Origin: Sesamum alatum
Taxonomy: Eukaryota > Streptophyta > Magnoliopsida > Lamiales > Pedaliaceae
Direction: 5' to 3'
Length of the DNA: 64,000 nucleotides
NCBI GenBank assembly: GCA_034509735.1
Contig: JACGWO010000002.1
Location: 29,807,636 to 29,871,635, forward strand
Made by a program: the position numbers and the translations under genes
The notes under the pieces: generated by a model
Told to the model about the DNA's origin: nothing
Seen by the model: only the letters and a program-made list of their open reading frames with translations
Databases searched by the model: none
Shown here: piece by piece, positions 22,542 through 34,088 of the stretch
Numbering within the stretch: position 1 is the stretch's first letter
Layout of the letters: each line of letters opens with the position of its first letter

Positions 22542-24077
22542 TAGATGCATTCTGGTCCATTTACTTGAAGGATATTCATCATTGGGCCTTGTTTTGATGT
22601 TTTGTCACGCATTGTCCTGTTGACTTCACTAATCAGAATCATCAAAACTCCGTTGATTTTTTTCGCTTTTGCTCTTGTAATTGGACCTCCATTAATTTTC
22701 AAAAGATCTTCCTTTTTTATTGAGTTGGAAACTTTGGATGGTCCCCATCATTCTCTTCTTTTTCAAAAGGATTCGACCTCGAATCTGAATCTTCATCTAC
22801 ATCGAAAGGAGAAAGATCAGTCACATTAAAAGAAGCACTCACATTGTACTTATCGGGAAGGTCTAGTTTGTAGGCGTTATCATTGATCCTTGCAATCACT
22901 TGAAATGGACCATCCCCCCTTGCTTGCAATTTTGACTTGCGCTTTGCTGGAAACCTTTCTTTTCTCAAGTGCAACCAAACCAATCACCAGGCTAAAAAAA
23001 TGATTCGCTTTAGCTCTTTTGTTGGCTTGTTTCATGCAACTTCTTTATCAATTCTGCCTTGGCTTTTCCATCAAGATTTATTCTCTCATTGACAGAAATA
23101 GACACAAGATCAAGTGGAGTCAATGGATGGAAGCCATAAACAATTTTAAAAGGAGTAAAGTTAGTAGCAGAATGAACACTCCTGTTATATGCAAATTCAG
23201 CAAATGGTAAACAATCTTCCCAATTCTTTAAGTTCTTTTGAATTAAAACTCTAAGTAATTGAGATAAAGTTCGATTCACTACTTCAGTTTGTCCATCAGT
23301 TTGTGGATGACAAGTAGTAGAAAAGAGAAGTTTAGTTCCCAATTTACTCCACAACACACGACAAAAATGACTCAAAAAATTTGCATCTCTATCACTCACA
23401 ATTGTTCTTGGAACTCCATGCAATCGCACAATTTCTCGAAAGAACAAATCAACAATATGAGTAGCATCAACACTTTTATGATATGGAATGAAATGAGCCA
23501 TTTTAGAAAATCTATCAACAATCACAAATATAGACTCTCTTTCTTTTTTCATCGTAGGTAAACCGAAAACAAAATCCATAGAGATGTCCACCCACGGTTC
23601 ACCAGGAATGGGCAAGGGTTGATACAATCCATGAGGCTTTGATTTGGATTTAGCACATTTACAAGTTATGCACCTTTCACAAAATCTCTCAACATCAACG
23701 CGCATACCGGGCCAAAAGAAATGTTCACGTATTACTTCCATGGTTTTATGTACACCAAAGTGTCCCATTAAACCTCCCCCATGTGCCTCTCTAACAAGTA
23801 ACTCCCGAATAGAACATTTAGGGAATGCAAAGTTTATTTTTACGAAACAAGTACCCTCATGTTTATAGAACTTTTCAAATGCAACAGAGTCACAAGCTAA
23901 ATAAATAGACCCAAAATCAGAATCATTGGCATACATTTCTTTTGTTGACTCAAAACCAAGAAGTTTAGAGCTCAAAGTAGTGATTAAAGCATACCCTCGG
24001 GATAATGCATCAGCTACAATGTTTTCCTTTCCTTTCTTGTATTTGATGACATAAGGAAATGATTCGATGAACTCCAC
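22542..24077 (-). pseudogene. CRM/Reina-like gypsy integrase and C-terminal tail
   Basis: The main frame (24077-23010) starts at the end of RNase H ([20 protein letters not shown]). It contains the zinc-binding region [20 protein letters not shown]...CITCKCAK, then [24 protein letters not shown] and [20 protein letters not shown], keeping the catalytic [23 protein letters not shown] follows. A second frame (22983 on) carries [20 protein letters not shown] and [16 protein letters not shown]. The tail GPITRAKAKK ends near 22542. A frame break lies between the two at about 23000. I see no chromodomain. The wording is that of the chromovirus/CRM-Reina group; the clade is not certain. Confidence 0.85.
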
Positions 24078-24107
24078 CTATTTCATATGCCTATTGCTCA
24101 ACTTACC

Positions 24108-25406
24108 TTAGCCTTTGAGATACTTAAGAGACTCGTGATCCGTATGAATCACAAACTCCTTTGGCGACAAGTAGTGCTGCCATATTTCTAATGCTCTCAC
24201 CAAAGCATAAAGTTCCTTATCGTATGTCGGATAGTTCAATTGAGCTCCCTTCAACTTCTCGTTGAAGTATGCAATTGGTTGTCCCTCCTGGATCAAAACA
24301 GCTCCTACCCCAACTCTAGATGCATCACATTCAAGTTCAAATGATTTATCAAAGTTAGGCAATGCAAGAATAGGCGCAGTAGTTAATTTTTCTTTTAGGA
24401 GATCAAAAGCTTGCTATTGTGTTCCTCCCCAATGAAAACCAACTTCTTTCTCAACCATTTCATTTAATGGAGCAACAGTGGTACTAAAATCCTTTACGAA
24501 CCACCTATAGAAGCTTGCAAGACCATGAAAACTTCTTACCTCAGCAATGTTCTTAGGAGTTGGCCAATCTAAAATAGCCTTGACTTTATCCTTTTCCATT
24601 TCAATTCCATTAGAACTTACCACAAATCCAAGGAAAACAACTTTATCCATGCAAAAAGAACACTTTTTAAGATTAGCATACAATGATTCTTTCCTTAAAG
24701 TGTTTAGCACAACACGCACCTGTTCAAGATGTTCTTCTATGTTTTCGCTATATATAAGGATGTCATCAAAATAAACTACCACAAACTTCACAATAAAGTC
24801 ACGCAAAACATGGTTCATTAATCTTATGAAAGTGCTTGGTGCATTAGTTAACCCAAAAGGGCATCACTAACCACTCATATAAACTATATTTTGTTTTAAA
24901 GGTAGTTTTCCACTCATCCCTTCTCTAATTCGGATTTCATGATACCCACTCTTCAAATCAATTTTCGTAAAGATTACAGCTCCATACAATTCATCAAGCA
25001 TATCATCTAACCTAGGAATATGATAGCGATACTTTACAGTGATTTTATTGATGGCTCGACAATATGTACACATTCTCCATGATCCATCTTTCTATGGTAC
25101 AACGATCACCGGTACGGCACATGGACTCATGCTTTCTCAAATCTTTCCTTTTGTTAACAATTCCTCCACTTGCCTTTGGATTTCCTTTGTCCCCTTGGGA
25201 TTCACCCTATAAGCTGGTCGGTTTGGAAGTACGGACCCTGGAATGAAGTCAATTTGATGCTCAATTCCCCTTATTGGTGGCAACTCGCTTGGCTCTTCTT
25301 CCAGAAAGATGTCATCATATTCCTGCAAAAGAGACATAAAAGCACTAGGAAAAGATGAGGTTAGTTCGTTAGTGTTCAAGGACTCTTTAAACACCATCAG
25401 TAACAC
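24108..25406 (-). pseudogene. CRM/Reina-like gypsy reverse transcriptase-RNase H
   Basis: From 25406 down the minus strand encodes LPPIRGIEHQIDFIPG and RPAYRVNPKG, then [20 protein letters not shown] and [15 protein letters not shown]. The catalytic motif reads [11 protein letters not shown] at about 24775. [20 protein letters not shown], then RNase H with [28 protein letters not shown] and [11 protein letters not shown] keep the D-E-D residues. A stop and frame changes occur near 25130, 24870, 24410 and 24105, so it cannot be translated as one protein. Confidence 0.9.
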
Positions 25407-25589
25407 ACTCTTTTCATCTCACTTGCTTTTGCATAAAAAGTCGACTTCTTTTTGCTCTCACATTCATCCATTTTCTTTTTCCTTTTCAATCACACAAATT
25501 TCTTCTTTATTTTTCTCTCCACTCTTTTTTTCTTTCAGATTTTTCACCTCATTCTTGCCTTTCTTTTTTTTCCGGCTCTCTCAATTTTC
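25407..25589 (-). other. PR-RT linker of the CRM-like gypsy element
   Basis: This is a Lys/Glu-rich spacer on the minus strand (many AAG/GAA/GAG codons) between the protease and RT blocks, in which no domain is recognisable. Such a linker is usual in this position. Confidence 0.45.
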
Positions 25590-26066
25590 TTACTTGAGAC
25601 ATTTTGATTGATCTTCTTGAACTTGTTGGGGGTTTAAGAAAACAAGCTGAATGTTTCGATCACGATGCTTGCGTGTGTAACGGTTTAGAAAACCATCATA
25701 AGTCACCCTCCTATCGAACTGCCATGGTCTGCCCAAGAGGATGTGACTAGCATGCATTGGCACTACATCACATAGAACGTCATCCTTGTAGTTACCAATG
25801 AAAAATGACACCAAAACTTGTTTACGCATCCGAATTTCTCCACAATCGTTCAACCATTGCAACTTATATGGATTAGGATGCTTCGTGGTTGCTAAGTTCA
25901 ATTTATCCACCATTTCACAACTAGCAACATCAGCACAACTTCCTCCATCAATAATTAACATGCATACCTTCCCTTGAACTAAACATCTTGTATGAAAGAT
26001 GGTCTCCCTTTGTTGTTCGGCATTGTCCACCTTCATTTGCATGTTTAGAGCTCTTCTTACCACCAA
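25590..26066 (-). pseudogene. CRM/Reina-like gypsy protease remnant
   Basis: A 158-codon frame contains RETIFHTRCLVQGKVCMLII, DGGSCADVASCEMVDKLNL, VSFFIGNYKDDVLCDVVPM and SHILLGRPWQFDRRVTYDGF. This is the retropepsin-like domain that usually reads DGGS(C)TNVAS in this group. It lies between gag and RT in the expected order. Confidence 0.85.
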
Positions 26067-26179
26067 AAGCTCTCCATGTTAGGGTGTAGTCTCCTCAACT
26101 TGCTCGTCATCGCTGGGTTCATGCTCACTTTCAGATTCTACGTCGCCATTTTCCCTTAAGATCATCACTCTCTTGTTGA

Positions 26180-27207
26180 TGCATTCAGATACGATATGGC
26201 CATAACCTTGACAATGAAAACATTTGATATCTCAACTTCGGGATGAAGATGAGATAGATTTTCCCTTTTCTACCTCATTAGATTTGGCTTTGGACGCCTC
26301 ATTTTGGGTTTTGGAGGTGACCCCAAAACTTGTCTTCGAAGCCCCTTCTTTCGTCTTGCTTGGTGGCTGAAAATTTGATGTGAAGTTTCTTTGATTCGAT
26401 CCCTTCCTCTTCAGTTGTCTTTCCACCTTCATGGCGGTGTGCACCATGTCCTCAAGCTCAACATAATGTTGCAGCTCCACAATGTTGGCTATCTCTCGGT
26501 TCAACCCACTTAAGAACCTTGCCATGATGGCCTCTCGGTCTTCTTCAACACTCGCTCTAATCATAGCGATCTCCATCTCTTTGTAATATTCATCCACGGA
26601 TTTCACACCTTGTGTCATAGTTTGGAGTTTTTGATACAAATCACAAAAATAATGTGAAGGAATGAATCTCTTACGCATGATGGATTTTATTTCAACCCAA
26701 GTAGAGATAGGTCTCTCTCCATACCGCCTTCGGTTTGTGATCAGTTGATCCCACCAAACTATAGCATAGTCGGTGAACTCAATTGCAACAAGTTTCACCT
26801 TCTTCTCCTCGGAGTAGTTTTGATACTCAAAGATAAGATCCGTTTTTTTTTCCCACTCTAAATATGCCTCCGGATTACTTCTTCCTTGAAATGTGGGAAT
26901 GTTCAGTTTTTGTGCTTTCCAAATCTCGGTCTATTTCATTGCCTTTCCATCTTCTACCTCCTCTATTACCATAATGTGGAGGCTCAACGTCTTCCTCCTC
27001 TTCGGATTTCAATTGATGGATGTGGTAATTCCTATGTCTCCTAGGAATTGGTTGTTCCAACCTCTCCAAACGATCGGTTATGCCTTCAAGAATTGCTCCG
27101 AATCTTGAAAATTGTTGTTGCATAGCTTGAACGGTAAACTTGTTTCCCATATTGGTAGAGGTCCCTTCCATTGTAGAATCCTCACAATTCACTCGTGTAT
27201 CACTCAA
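26180..27207 (-). pseudogene. CRM/Reina-like gypsy gag remnant
   Basis: The minus-strand ATG at 27207 opens MSDTRVNCEDSTMEGTS, followed by a coiled region (VQAMQQQFSRFGAILEGITD). The gag core is in another frame: DYAIVWWDQLITNRRRYGER, RKRFIPSHYFCDLYQKLQTM, EEDREAIMARFLSGLNREIA and YVELEDMVHTAMKVERQLKR. A zinc knuckle CFHCQGYGHIVSEC lies at about 26190-26225. Frames break near 26870 and 26230. No 5' LTR or PBS follows on the right; instead the Tat-like gag begins near 27300. Confidence 0.87.
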
Positions 27208-27299
27208 AGTAATTTCTCACAACACTCGTGTTTCACTCGTAGGCTTTTACCTCCCCTCTAATAAACTCACTCTCTTGCCTTTACCACTCAAATTCTCTT

Positions 27300-28990
27300 G
27301 TTTTTTGTCTGCACATGCCGCAGGCGTTTTCTTAAGCGTGGCTTCCTCGGGAGCGAGGTTGGAGCTCGTCGAGATGCCATCTTTGTCTTTGTCGATGCGT
27401 CACGAGGGTCCATCCTTTCTCATCATCGATGGGTTCCTCTTTCTTCTTATCGACGGGCGAAGCTTCTACTTGTATCGGCTCAAGACTCCCGAACTGAAGT
27501 AAGGATGACATTGTTGTGGTGGATTGCTTGACTTTTTAGCTTTTCTTTTGAAACTTGTGCACTATTCGTCCGAGTGATGCTGGCGACATTTGGCCCCACT
27601 GTCTCTTCGACATCCAAGATTATCTTCCCTTCTTTGGCATTATCTTCCCTTCTTTGGCTAGTGCCATGATCTTTTCCTTGACCATGAAGCACTTCTCTAT
27701 GGGATGACTAACCAATCGGTGATACTTGCAATACTTGGGGTTGTTCACCCTTCCGGCTTCGTCCGAGCGCTTTGACTCTGACAATTCAATCAACTTTCTC
27801 TCCAAGAGTTCGTAAAAATTATAGGGCACGTTAGAGTCGAGGAACATGTATATTTTTTCTTGCAATTCTTTCAATGAGGGCCGCGTGCGTTGGTCTTCGG
27901 GCTTCTCCAACTTCTTTTTATCATTAGAAGAGATCTTGTCAGGAGCCGTCTTGATGGCCATGGACTCCTTGACATTTGGTTTAACGAACTTCTCGCCTCT
28001 CCTCGAATCTTTCTTGTCTTTTCTTTGATCGTCGATTGGGAAGGCGATTTTGTGGTTGGCGATACTCAACTCCATATCATGGGCATGCGTAGCCAATACT
28101 TCAAAGTTTCTTGGCTAGATTCCTTGGAGAATTTAGAGAAGTCCCCAGTGCCTACCTTGGATGCACATCTCTATTGCCGACGCCTCTGAAAGTTTGTCCT
28201 TGCAGTTCAAGCTCAAGGCACGCCAGTGGTTGATCTAATCGATGACCAACTCATCTTTCCATTATCTTGCATTAATGAGTTCGATCATGCTCACCGTGCG
28301 CCGAGTGCTGTAGAAACGGTTGAGGAACTCTCTCTCCAACTCGTCCCAACTGTTGATTGGCTCAGGCTCTAAATATACATACCAATCAAAAGAATTACCT
28401 TTGAGTGATCGGACAAATTGTTTCACTAGGAGATCGCCATTAGTACCAGCGTTGTTGCACGTCTCGATGAAGTGGGCGATATGTTGTTTGGGGTTGCCTT
28501 TTCCATCGAACTTCTGCAACTTTGGCGGTTGGTAGCCTATCGACATTCCCAAGGCATCAACTCGCTTGGTGTACGGCTTCGAGTAGGCATGCGAGTGTTG
28601 TGCAGATCCACCATGAGCCTTGATGGTGCTAGCGATCATCTCTTGCAGCTATTGGACAAACAACGCAGCAATGGAGGTCGCGGAATGACTAGACTTTTGA
28701 ACGAACTCTTGCTTTGGTAGTTCTTCGTCCGTTTGCTTCTCTTTTCCAATGTATTTTGAAGCAGACGAGTGATTGTGGCTTGATTCCCTAACGTTAGCAG
28801 GCTCGAGCTTGTTCATCAACTGAGCAATCTGGAGATCTTTGTCTTCCACAATCTTTTGGAGGTCGGTTATGGCTTGGGCCATCTGAGCAACTTATTCCTC
28901 TATTGTTGTGGCTTCAGCCATCATCGCGAGAAGAGTGGCAAAAAGAGTAGGCTTCAAATTGCTCTCCGTAGGACCCATTGGGTGTGCTAG
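27300..28990 (-). pseudogene. Tat-like gypsy gag remnant
   Basis: Minus-strand pieces in order are: AQAITDLQKIVEDKDLQIAQ (28880), RVDALGMSIGYQPPKLQKFD and GNPKQHIAHFIETCNNAGTN, VKQFVRSLKGNSFDWYVYLE, FLNRFYSTRRTVSMIELINA (to 28262). After a gap come THAHDMELSIANHKIAFPID, YCKYHRLVSHPIEKCFMVKE and KIMALAKEGKIMPKKG (to 27620), and finally EKGWTLVTHRQRQRWHL near 27340. This is a gypsy gag group common in plants. Several stops and frameshifts are present. The matching 5' LTR lies at 28996-29673. Pol is absent: the sequence passes directly into the CRM-like gag. Confidence 0.8.
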
Positions 28991-28995
28991 AAATT

Positions 28996-29673
28996 TGTTC
29001 ACACAAATTTCGTGTCTGCAAAAAATAATTACACGACAAGAAAAATATGAACCAAATGATATATTAATTTGAGTAAAAAGTGGTTTACAATCTCCGAATT
29101 TAAAGTAACCCCCTGATTCTTCTCTATGAATGTGGATTCAAGGGCTCAAGGCTTGTTCTGGAATCGAATGTGCAATCTTCCTCCGATTTGTATAAGGAAA
29201 TCATGTGCTACCTTGAAATTTCGTATCAAAGCCTTGTGGTTGCAGAGCTTCGTCGTTACAGGAAGCTTTTGGACTAGCTCTTGCTGGATTTTTGCTATGT
29301 GTTGTGTGTGTATGTCTCCTTTGTGAAAGGTGGAGCCCCCTTTTTATATGCGTGAGTAGGGCTTTAGCAGCTTGGACTCTCTTCCATCGGAGTTGATCAC
29401 CATGGGCTTTGACATATACTAGTCTTCTAATGGACTACATTTTGAACACATACTTGACCCAATTTAGCCAACCCAAAATAATTTATATTTATTTCGAACT
29501 GGCCCATAAAAATACATAAGACGAAAATTTAATATAGCCTTATGAATTTGATTTTTTTTTACGATAAGTCCAAATTTATGATGGACTATGATTTTGAAAC
29601 CCAATTACTAGCGTTAGGCTTTAATTGGTAATTTATTCCACAATATTTCGACGTAAATAATAGCATCTCAACA
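28996..29673 (-). mobile_element. Tat-like gypsy 5' LTR
   Basis: On the minus strand it starts TGTTGAGATGCTATTATTTA at 29673 and ends GTGTGAACA at 28996 (678 bp). It aligns with the LTR at 2253-2990: both hold AATTTGG.CTTATCGTAA, GACTAGT..ATGTCAAAG and CTTGTC..GTAATTATT. Gag follows it about 30 bp later, so this is a 5' LTR. A TATA-like CATATAAAAAG lies near 29345 on the minus strand. Confidence 0.78.
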
Positions 29674-30630
29674 ATCCCAAATGCTGACAACAGTAGGACC
29701 TTCAATGTTCACTCAACAACAAATGAGTATTTTATGCCTACCAACACAATCACAACCAGTTTCGCAGCCTAGGTTGAACATTAGAGTACCACCACCTATG
29801 ACCGAAGCATTTCCTTCTTTTTCTACAAGAAGTGCCAGCATGACTGAAGGGAAAAAATCTATAATTCTGGAAGGGGAAAAAAAGTATATGGACATTTCAA
29901 ATTAGCCTTCTTAGTCTAGGAGTTAAAAAGTGTCCTGTAAAGTTTTTGTGATCAGTGCCAAATTACTGCAAATTGTGTTTTGTGATCATTTTTTGTGATC
30001 AAATTTTCTGAATATTGCAAAACAAGGAGTTAGACTAGCATTTGATGAAGTTGTTAGTGAATTCTATAGTTCTGCAAAATAATGTGACATTGGTGTTTTA
30101 TGCAATTTCAATGATTTCTATATTTTTTTATGCAATTTCAATGATTTCTACACTATTATTTCTTTCAACAATTTGTATATCTTGCAATTTTGGTCATGTA
30201 TATATAGAGAGTTGGCGTTTTTTAGTCTTATACGATTCAATTTTTGTATTTAGGGCTCCTACCATGCAAATTGGTGCTAATTAAAAGAGGTGGAATTTTT
30301 CCTCCAATTTAATCCTACTTCAGAAGTGTTTAAGGGAATAACTAGTTGACTTGGCAAGAATATCCAAATTTGCATTTTAAATTCCATGTCATTTAGTAGA
30401 AGAATAAAATTTTGCTTAGTTGGACCGTCAAGTCATCAAAATGGCCGACAAAATTTTAAGTTTGTGGTTATGTGCAAGTCACATGACTTTTTTTCCCGCC
30501 ATTTTTGCCGGAATAGGACCAAAAATATGAAAATCGCGAACTTAAAGGACCAAAATGCAATATTAAATCGTACAGGACTAAAAATGCTAACTCCCTATAC
30601 ATACAGGACCAAAATTGTAATTTTTCTTTT
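29674..30630 (+). mobile_element. Mutator-like element, 3' part
   Basis: The right arm at 30500-30620 (GGACCAAAATTG end) is the inverted counterpart of the arm at 20983. A 74-codon frame at 29681-29905 ends GKKSIILEGEKKYMDISN, followed by TAG. I take it for the C-terminus of a Mutator-like transposase interrupted by the gypsy insertions, but this is uncertain. A second left-type arm (CAATTTTGGTCATGTATATA) begins at 30183, so 30183-30620 could also be a separate small inverted-repeat element. Confidence 0.45.
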
Positions 30631-30699
30631 TATATTTCATTTTTAATTTAAAGATAAAATGACTGTTACATGAAAAGATGATAGAAAAAAGATATTTTT

Positions 30700-32170
30700 T
30701 TTAAAGAAAAGAACTTGCATTACTCTGCCAAATGTAAAAGGGTCCAGAATACAACAATGCAACAAAAAGTACAGAGCGTGCAATCTGTCCTCCACGTTCT
30801 CACCCAATTGTATGTACTCGCAAAGAGAATTGTAAGCTCTTGGTGAAGAGCCACACAGCATGATCTTGTGGCCTGGAAGGCGAGAGATGAATGGAGCTGA
30901 TTATCTGTACGTCCTCCACGCAGAAAATCTGCTAAAGTAACACCATGTCTTGATTAGCGCACTGACTGGCAGATTCTGGAAGTAGAGGAATTGGTTAGAT
31001 TGGCTTAAAGGTGTGCGCCCGGGGGATCGGGGGATCCAACCATCAAACCAGATTCTAATTGATGAACCATCCCCAACCATCTACCGGCATCCCGCCTTCA
31101 AGATAAATTGAGTTGAAAAGTATTCCTCCAGGAGAACGAAGGATTGCTTCGCAAGTCGCATGCTGAAAATCTGAATGAGGAAAATAACGAGCTTTCAACA
31201 CACGACTAAAGAGAGAATTTGGTGACTGAGGGACGCGCCAAGCCTATTTTGCCAAAAGGGCCAAATTAAGCCACCTCATGTCACAAAATCCAAGGCCCGT
31301 ATGCTTTCGAACGCAAAGTTTCTTCCATGCCAACTAATGCACATTTTCCTCAGAGCTACAATTCCACCAAAAATCCACAACAAAGACTCAACCTATATTA
31401 GAAGCGTCCCCCCGAAGGAGGAAGCAACACATAACGTATGTTGGGATTGCTTGGAACACTTACTTGATGATAACCTTTCTCCCTGCTTGAGAAAGAAATT
31501 TTTCCTTCCAACCGAGCACTCTCTTCCAAGTGCAATACTGAATGCAAACAAAGATCTCCTTTTTTGATTGTCCCACAACATTAGACAACCCCAAACACTT
31601 CTCTAACTGAGGTACGAATTGCACATCCCTGATTGATGCCAACCTTCCACGCAACTCCTCAGGAACATTTGAGTTGATCATCATCTTCAATTTCTCAAAA
31701 TTAACCGTTTGACTAGAAACACATTCATACAGTCGAAGTATCTCTTTGATGTGTCACATCGCTTCTTTTGTGGCTTGACAATAGATGAGAGAACCATATG
31801 CAAAGAACATATGCGTCACGCTTGGTTCACCTCGGACTACAACGACCCCCTTGATAACTTCCGCCACAACAAACAACTAAAAGCCTCCGCACAGACTATA
31901 AAAATAACTTCCGCCACAACAAACAGCTAAGAGTGGATCTCCTTGTTGGAGGCCTCGATGACGAGCCAAGTAACCAAACTGAGTCCCATTCAACACGAAA
32001 GAAAACTTCACATAGGAGACACACATCATATCAAGTTCAACAATGTGTGGAACAAAATCAAAATGATGAAGTAAAACGATTTACGAATATTCACTCAACT
32101 CTATCATAGGTTTTGTCCATATTAGGCAGTGCCACATACCAAAATAAAGTTCACTCCAAATAATTCATAG
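30700..32170 (-). pseudogene. L1-type LINE reverse transcriptase, 3' part, inactive
   Basis: Minus-strand fragments in order from the right are: FSFVLNGTQFG (near 31985), a GLQQGDPL segment, VTHMFFAYGSLIYCQ at about 31790, VSSQTVNFEKLKMMINSNVP and VGQSKKEIFVCIQYCTWKRV. Further left come GWKEKFLSQAGRKVIIK and GFCDMRWLNLALLAKQAWRV, SLFSRVLKARYFPHSDFQ and GGMPVDGWGWFIN. These follow plant L1 RT and its C-terminal region. The catalytic FADD box reads FAYG, so both aspartates are lost. Many frameshifts and stops are present. The endonuclease and ORF1 are absent. Confidence 0.82.
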
Positions 32171-33129
32171 CTTAGTTCTTTTTATCATACCATTCTTTTT
32201 TACAAATAGTGATTCTTGACGACTCCCCCTTAATGGAACGTCTTTGTCCATAAAAATTGGAAGTAGAAGCAAACTGAGGAGAAACTACACCACGGAATAT
32301 TTAGAGCCTTCAACATGATGCTCATATTGATAATTCAAAATTATTCATAGAAGCACGTATGACATGTGTGTATAATTTAAATTTTTTATTATCTATAACT
32401 ATCTATCTGTATAAAAGCAAGAATTCATGTAGAAGTTTCTTTCATTTTTTAACTTGACTAAATTATCCTTATGATATTTTTATTGTTAAGGATAAGGATG
32501 TATTAATAGACTTATTAACGCCTATTATAATTAATCTAATTAATATTGCATTTAATATAAAATATTAACTCTTCAATTTCTATCCTCATATATTGATACT
32601 TCATTTAATTAATCTGTTTACTTCATTGATATCAAGAAAATATGAACTTAATAACTTACATATTAATCCACGTACAATATATGTATGAAATTAATATTCA
32701 AGCCAATTAAATTATAAATATGAATTACCATATTCTAAAATAAAATCATAAAAAAAATAGAACAAGGAAATCTTTACAAAGAAAGTAATAGAAGGGACAT
32801 AACGATGGAAATAAATTAGATCATCCAAAATCTTCATGTTCTATTTTATGAAAGATTAGATTTAATAATATTTTTTAAAACGAGAAAGTAATGAAAAGGA
32901 GGTGCATGACAACTTTGAAAAGAATATTAGTTCAATAAAAACTCTAGCATATTTTATTTTATGAAAAATTATGTTCATTAGTAACTTCTTATAAAACTTC
33001 AGAATATGCATTTATTTTGAACTTTTTTAGTTACTAAAATATTCCTATACTAATAATATTTTTTATAATAATAATGTATACTATTTTTTATTTTCGGAAA
33101 TTTTAGTTCTATTCATATTAAGTTAATAA
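32171..33129. other. AT-rich intergenic DNA
   Basis: No coding, LTR or inverted-repeat signal is visible. The sequence has long A/T runs throughout. Confidence 0.5.
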
Positions 33130-33138
33130 GTGCATTAC

Positions 33139-33990
33139 TGGAAAATCTCATTTTTTTTCTCCTATATGTTAGACCCTATTCAATTTTGGTCCCATTCATT
33201 ATAAAAATCTCAATTTCAGGACAATATCTTTTGATTTGTCTCAAATTTGACCCCAACATCAAATAACTGATGGAAAACTTTAAGTGCCCATTGAAGAGAC
33301 ATGTGCCTCTCACATGATGTGTATTTGGAGAAAAATAAATACATGGCTTGATACAAAAGAACGAAAAATAAGAAATTAAGGTTCCTCTCTCCTTTTCTCT
33401 CTTCCAAAGACATCCAAATCCAGCTTCTATTTTTGAAAAAATGGTGTCACCAAGTGATTTGACTTTTACGATCAAAACTCTCATGTGTTATTGTGGTAAG
33501 AAAGCATGTCTAAGAAACTTATGGACAAACATAAATCCTAGATCTCAATAGAAATAAACTATTTTTTCAAAATAAAAAAAAGAAGAAAACTTATGGTAAT
33601 CGTGTCGGGGGCAAATCATTGAACTTTGGTCATGAAGGTTCATTATTTTAGTAATAATTTGCTTATTCGTCGGGAGATTTGAAAGAAAAAAAAATTGGGG
33701 GAAGGGGGGGGGGGTGCTTAGTATGAGTTTTGGCAAGAGGCATTTCTCATATGAAAGAAAATTATGGAAGAAATTAGGGTTGGAGGTATTTAACTTTTCC
33801 CCAAATACGCAATGTGTGAGAGCATGTACGCCTCCTTAACGGCCATTATCATTTTTTTATCAATTATTTGAAGTTGGAACCAAAATTGAGACAAATAAAA
33901 ATATAGTCCTGAAATTGAGATTTTTTGTAATGAATGAGATCAAAATTGAACAAAGCCTAACATATGGGACCAAAAATGAGATTTTTCCCA
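33139..33990. mobile_element. Mutator-type MITE with perfect 9-bp TSD
   Basis: Terminal arms of more than 100 bp face each other: the left arm starts TGGAAAATCTCA and contains CAATTTTGGTCCCATTCATT; the right arm ends TGAGATTTTTCCCA. GTGCATTAC flanks both sides exactly (33130-33138 and 33991-33999). Long TIRs with a 9-bp TSD are the hallmark of Mutator elements. The 850-bp interior encodes nothing recognisable and includes a G-run near 33705. The right arm and its flank recur at about 42884-43156. Confidence 0.88.
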
Positions 33991-34088
33991 GTGCATTACA
34001 CTAAAACATTAAACTTAGAATTTACTATGAAATAAAATTTTATAAATTAATCTAACTCCATTCATGAGAAAATGTATATGTGATACAA

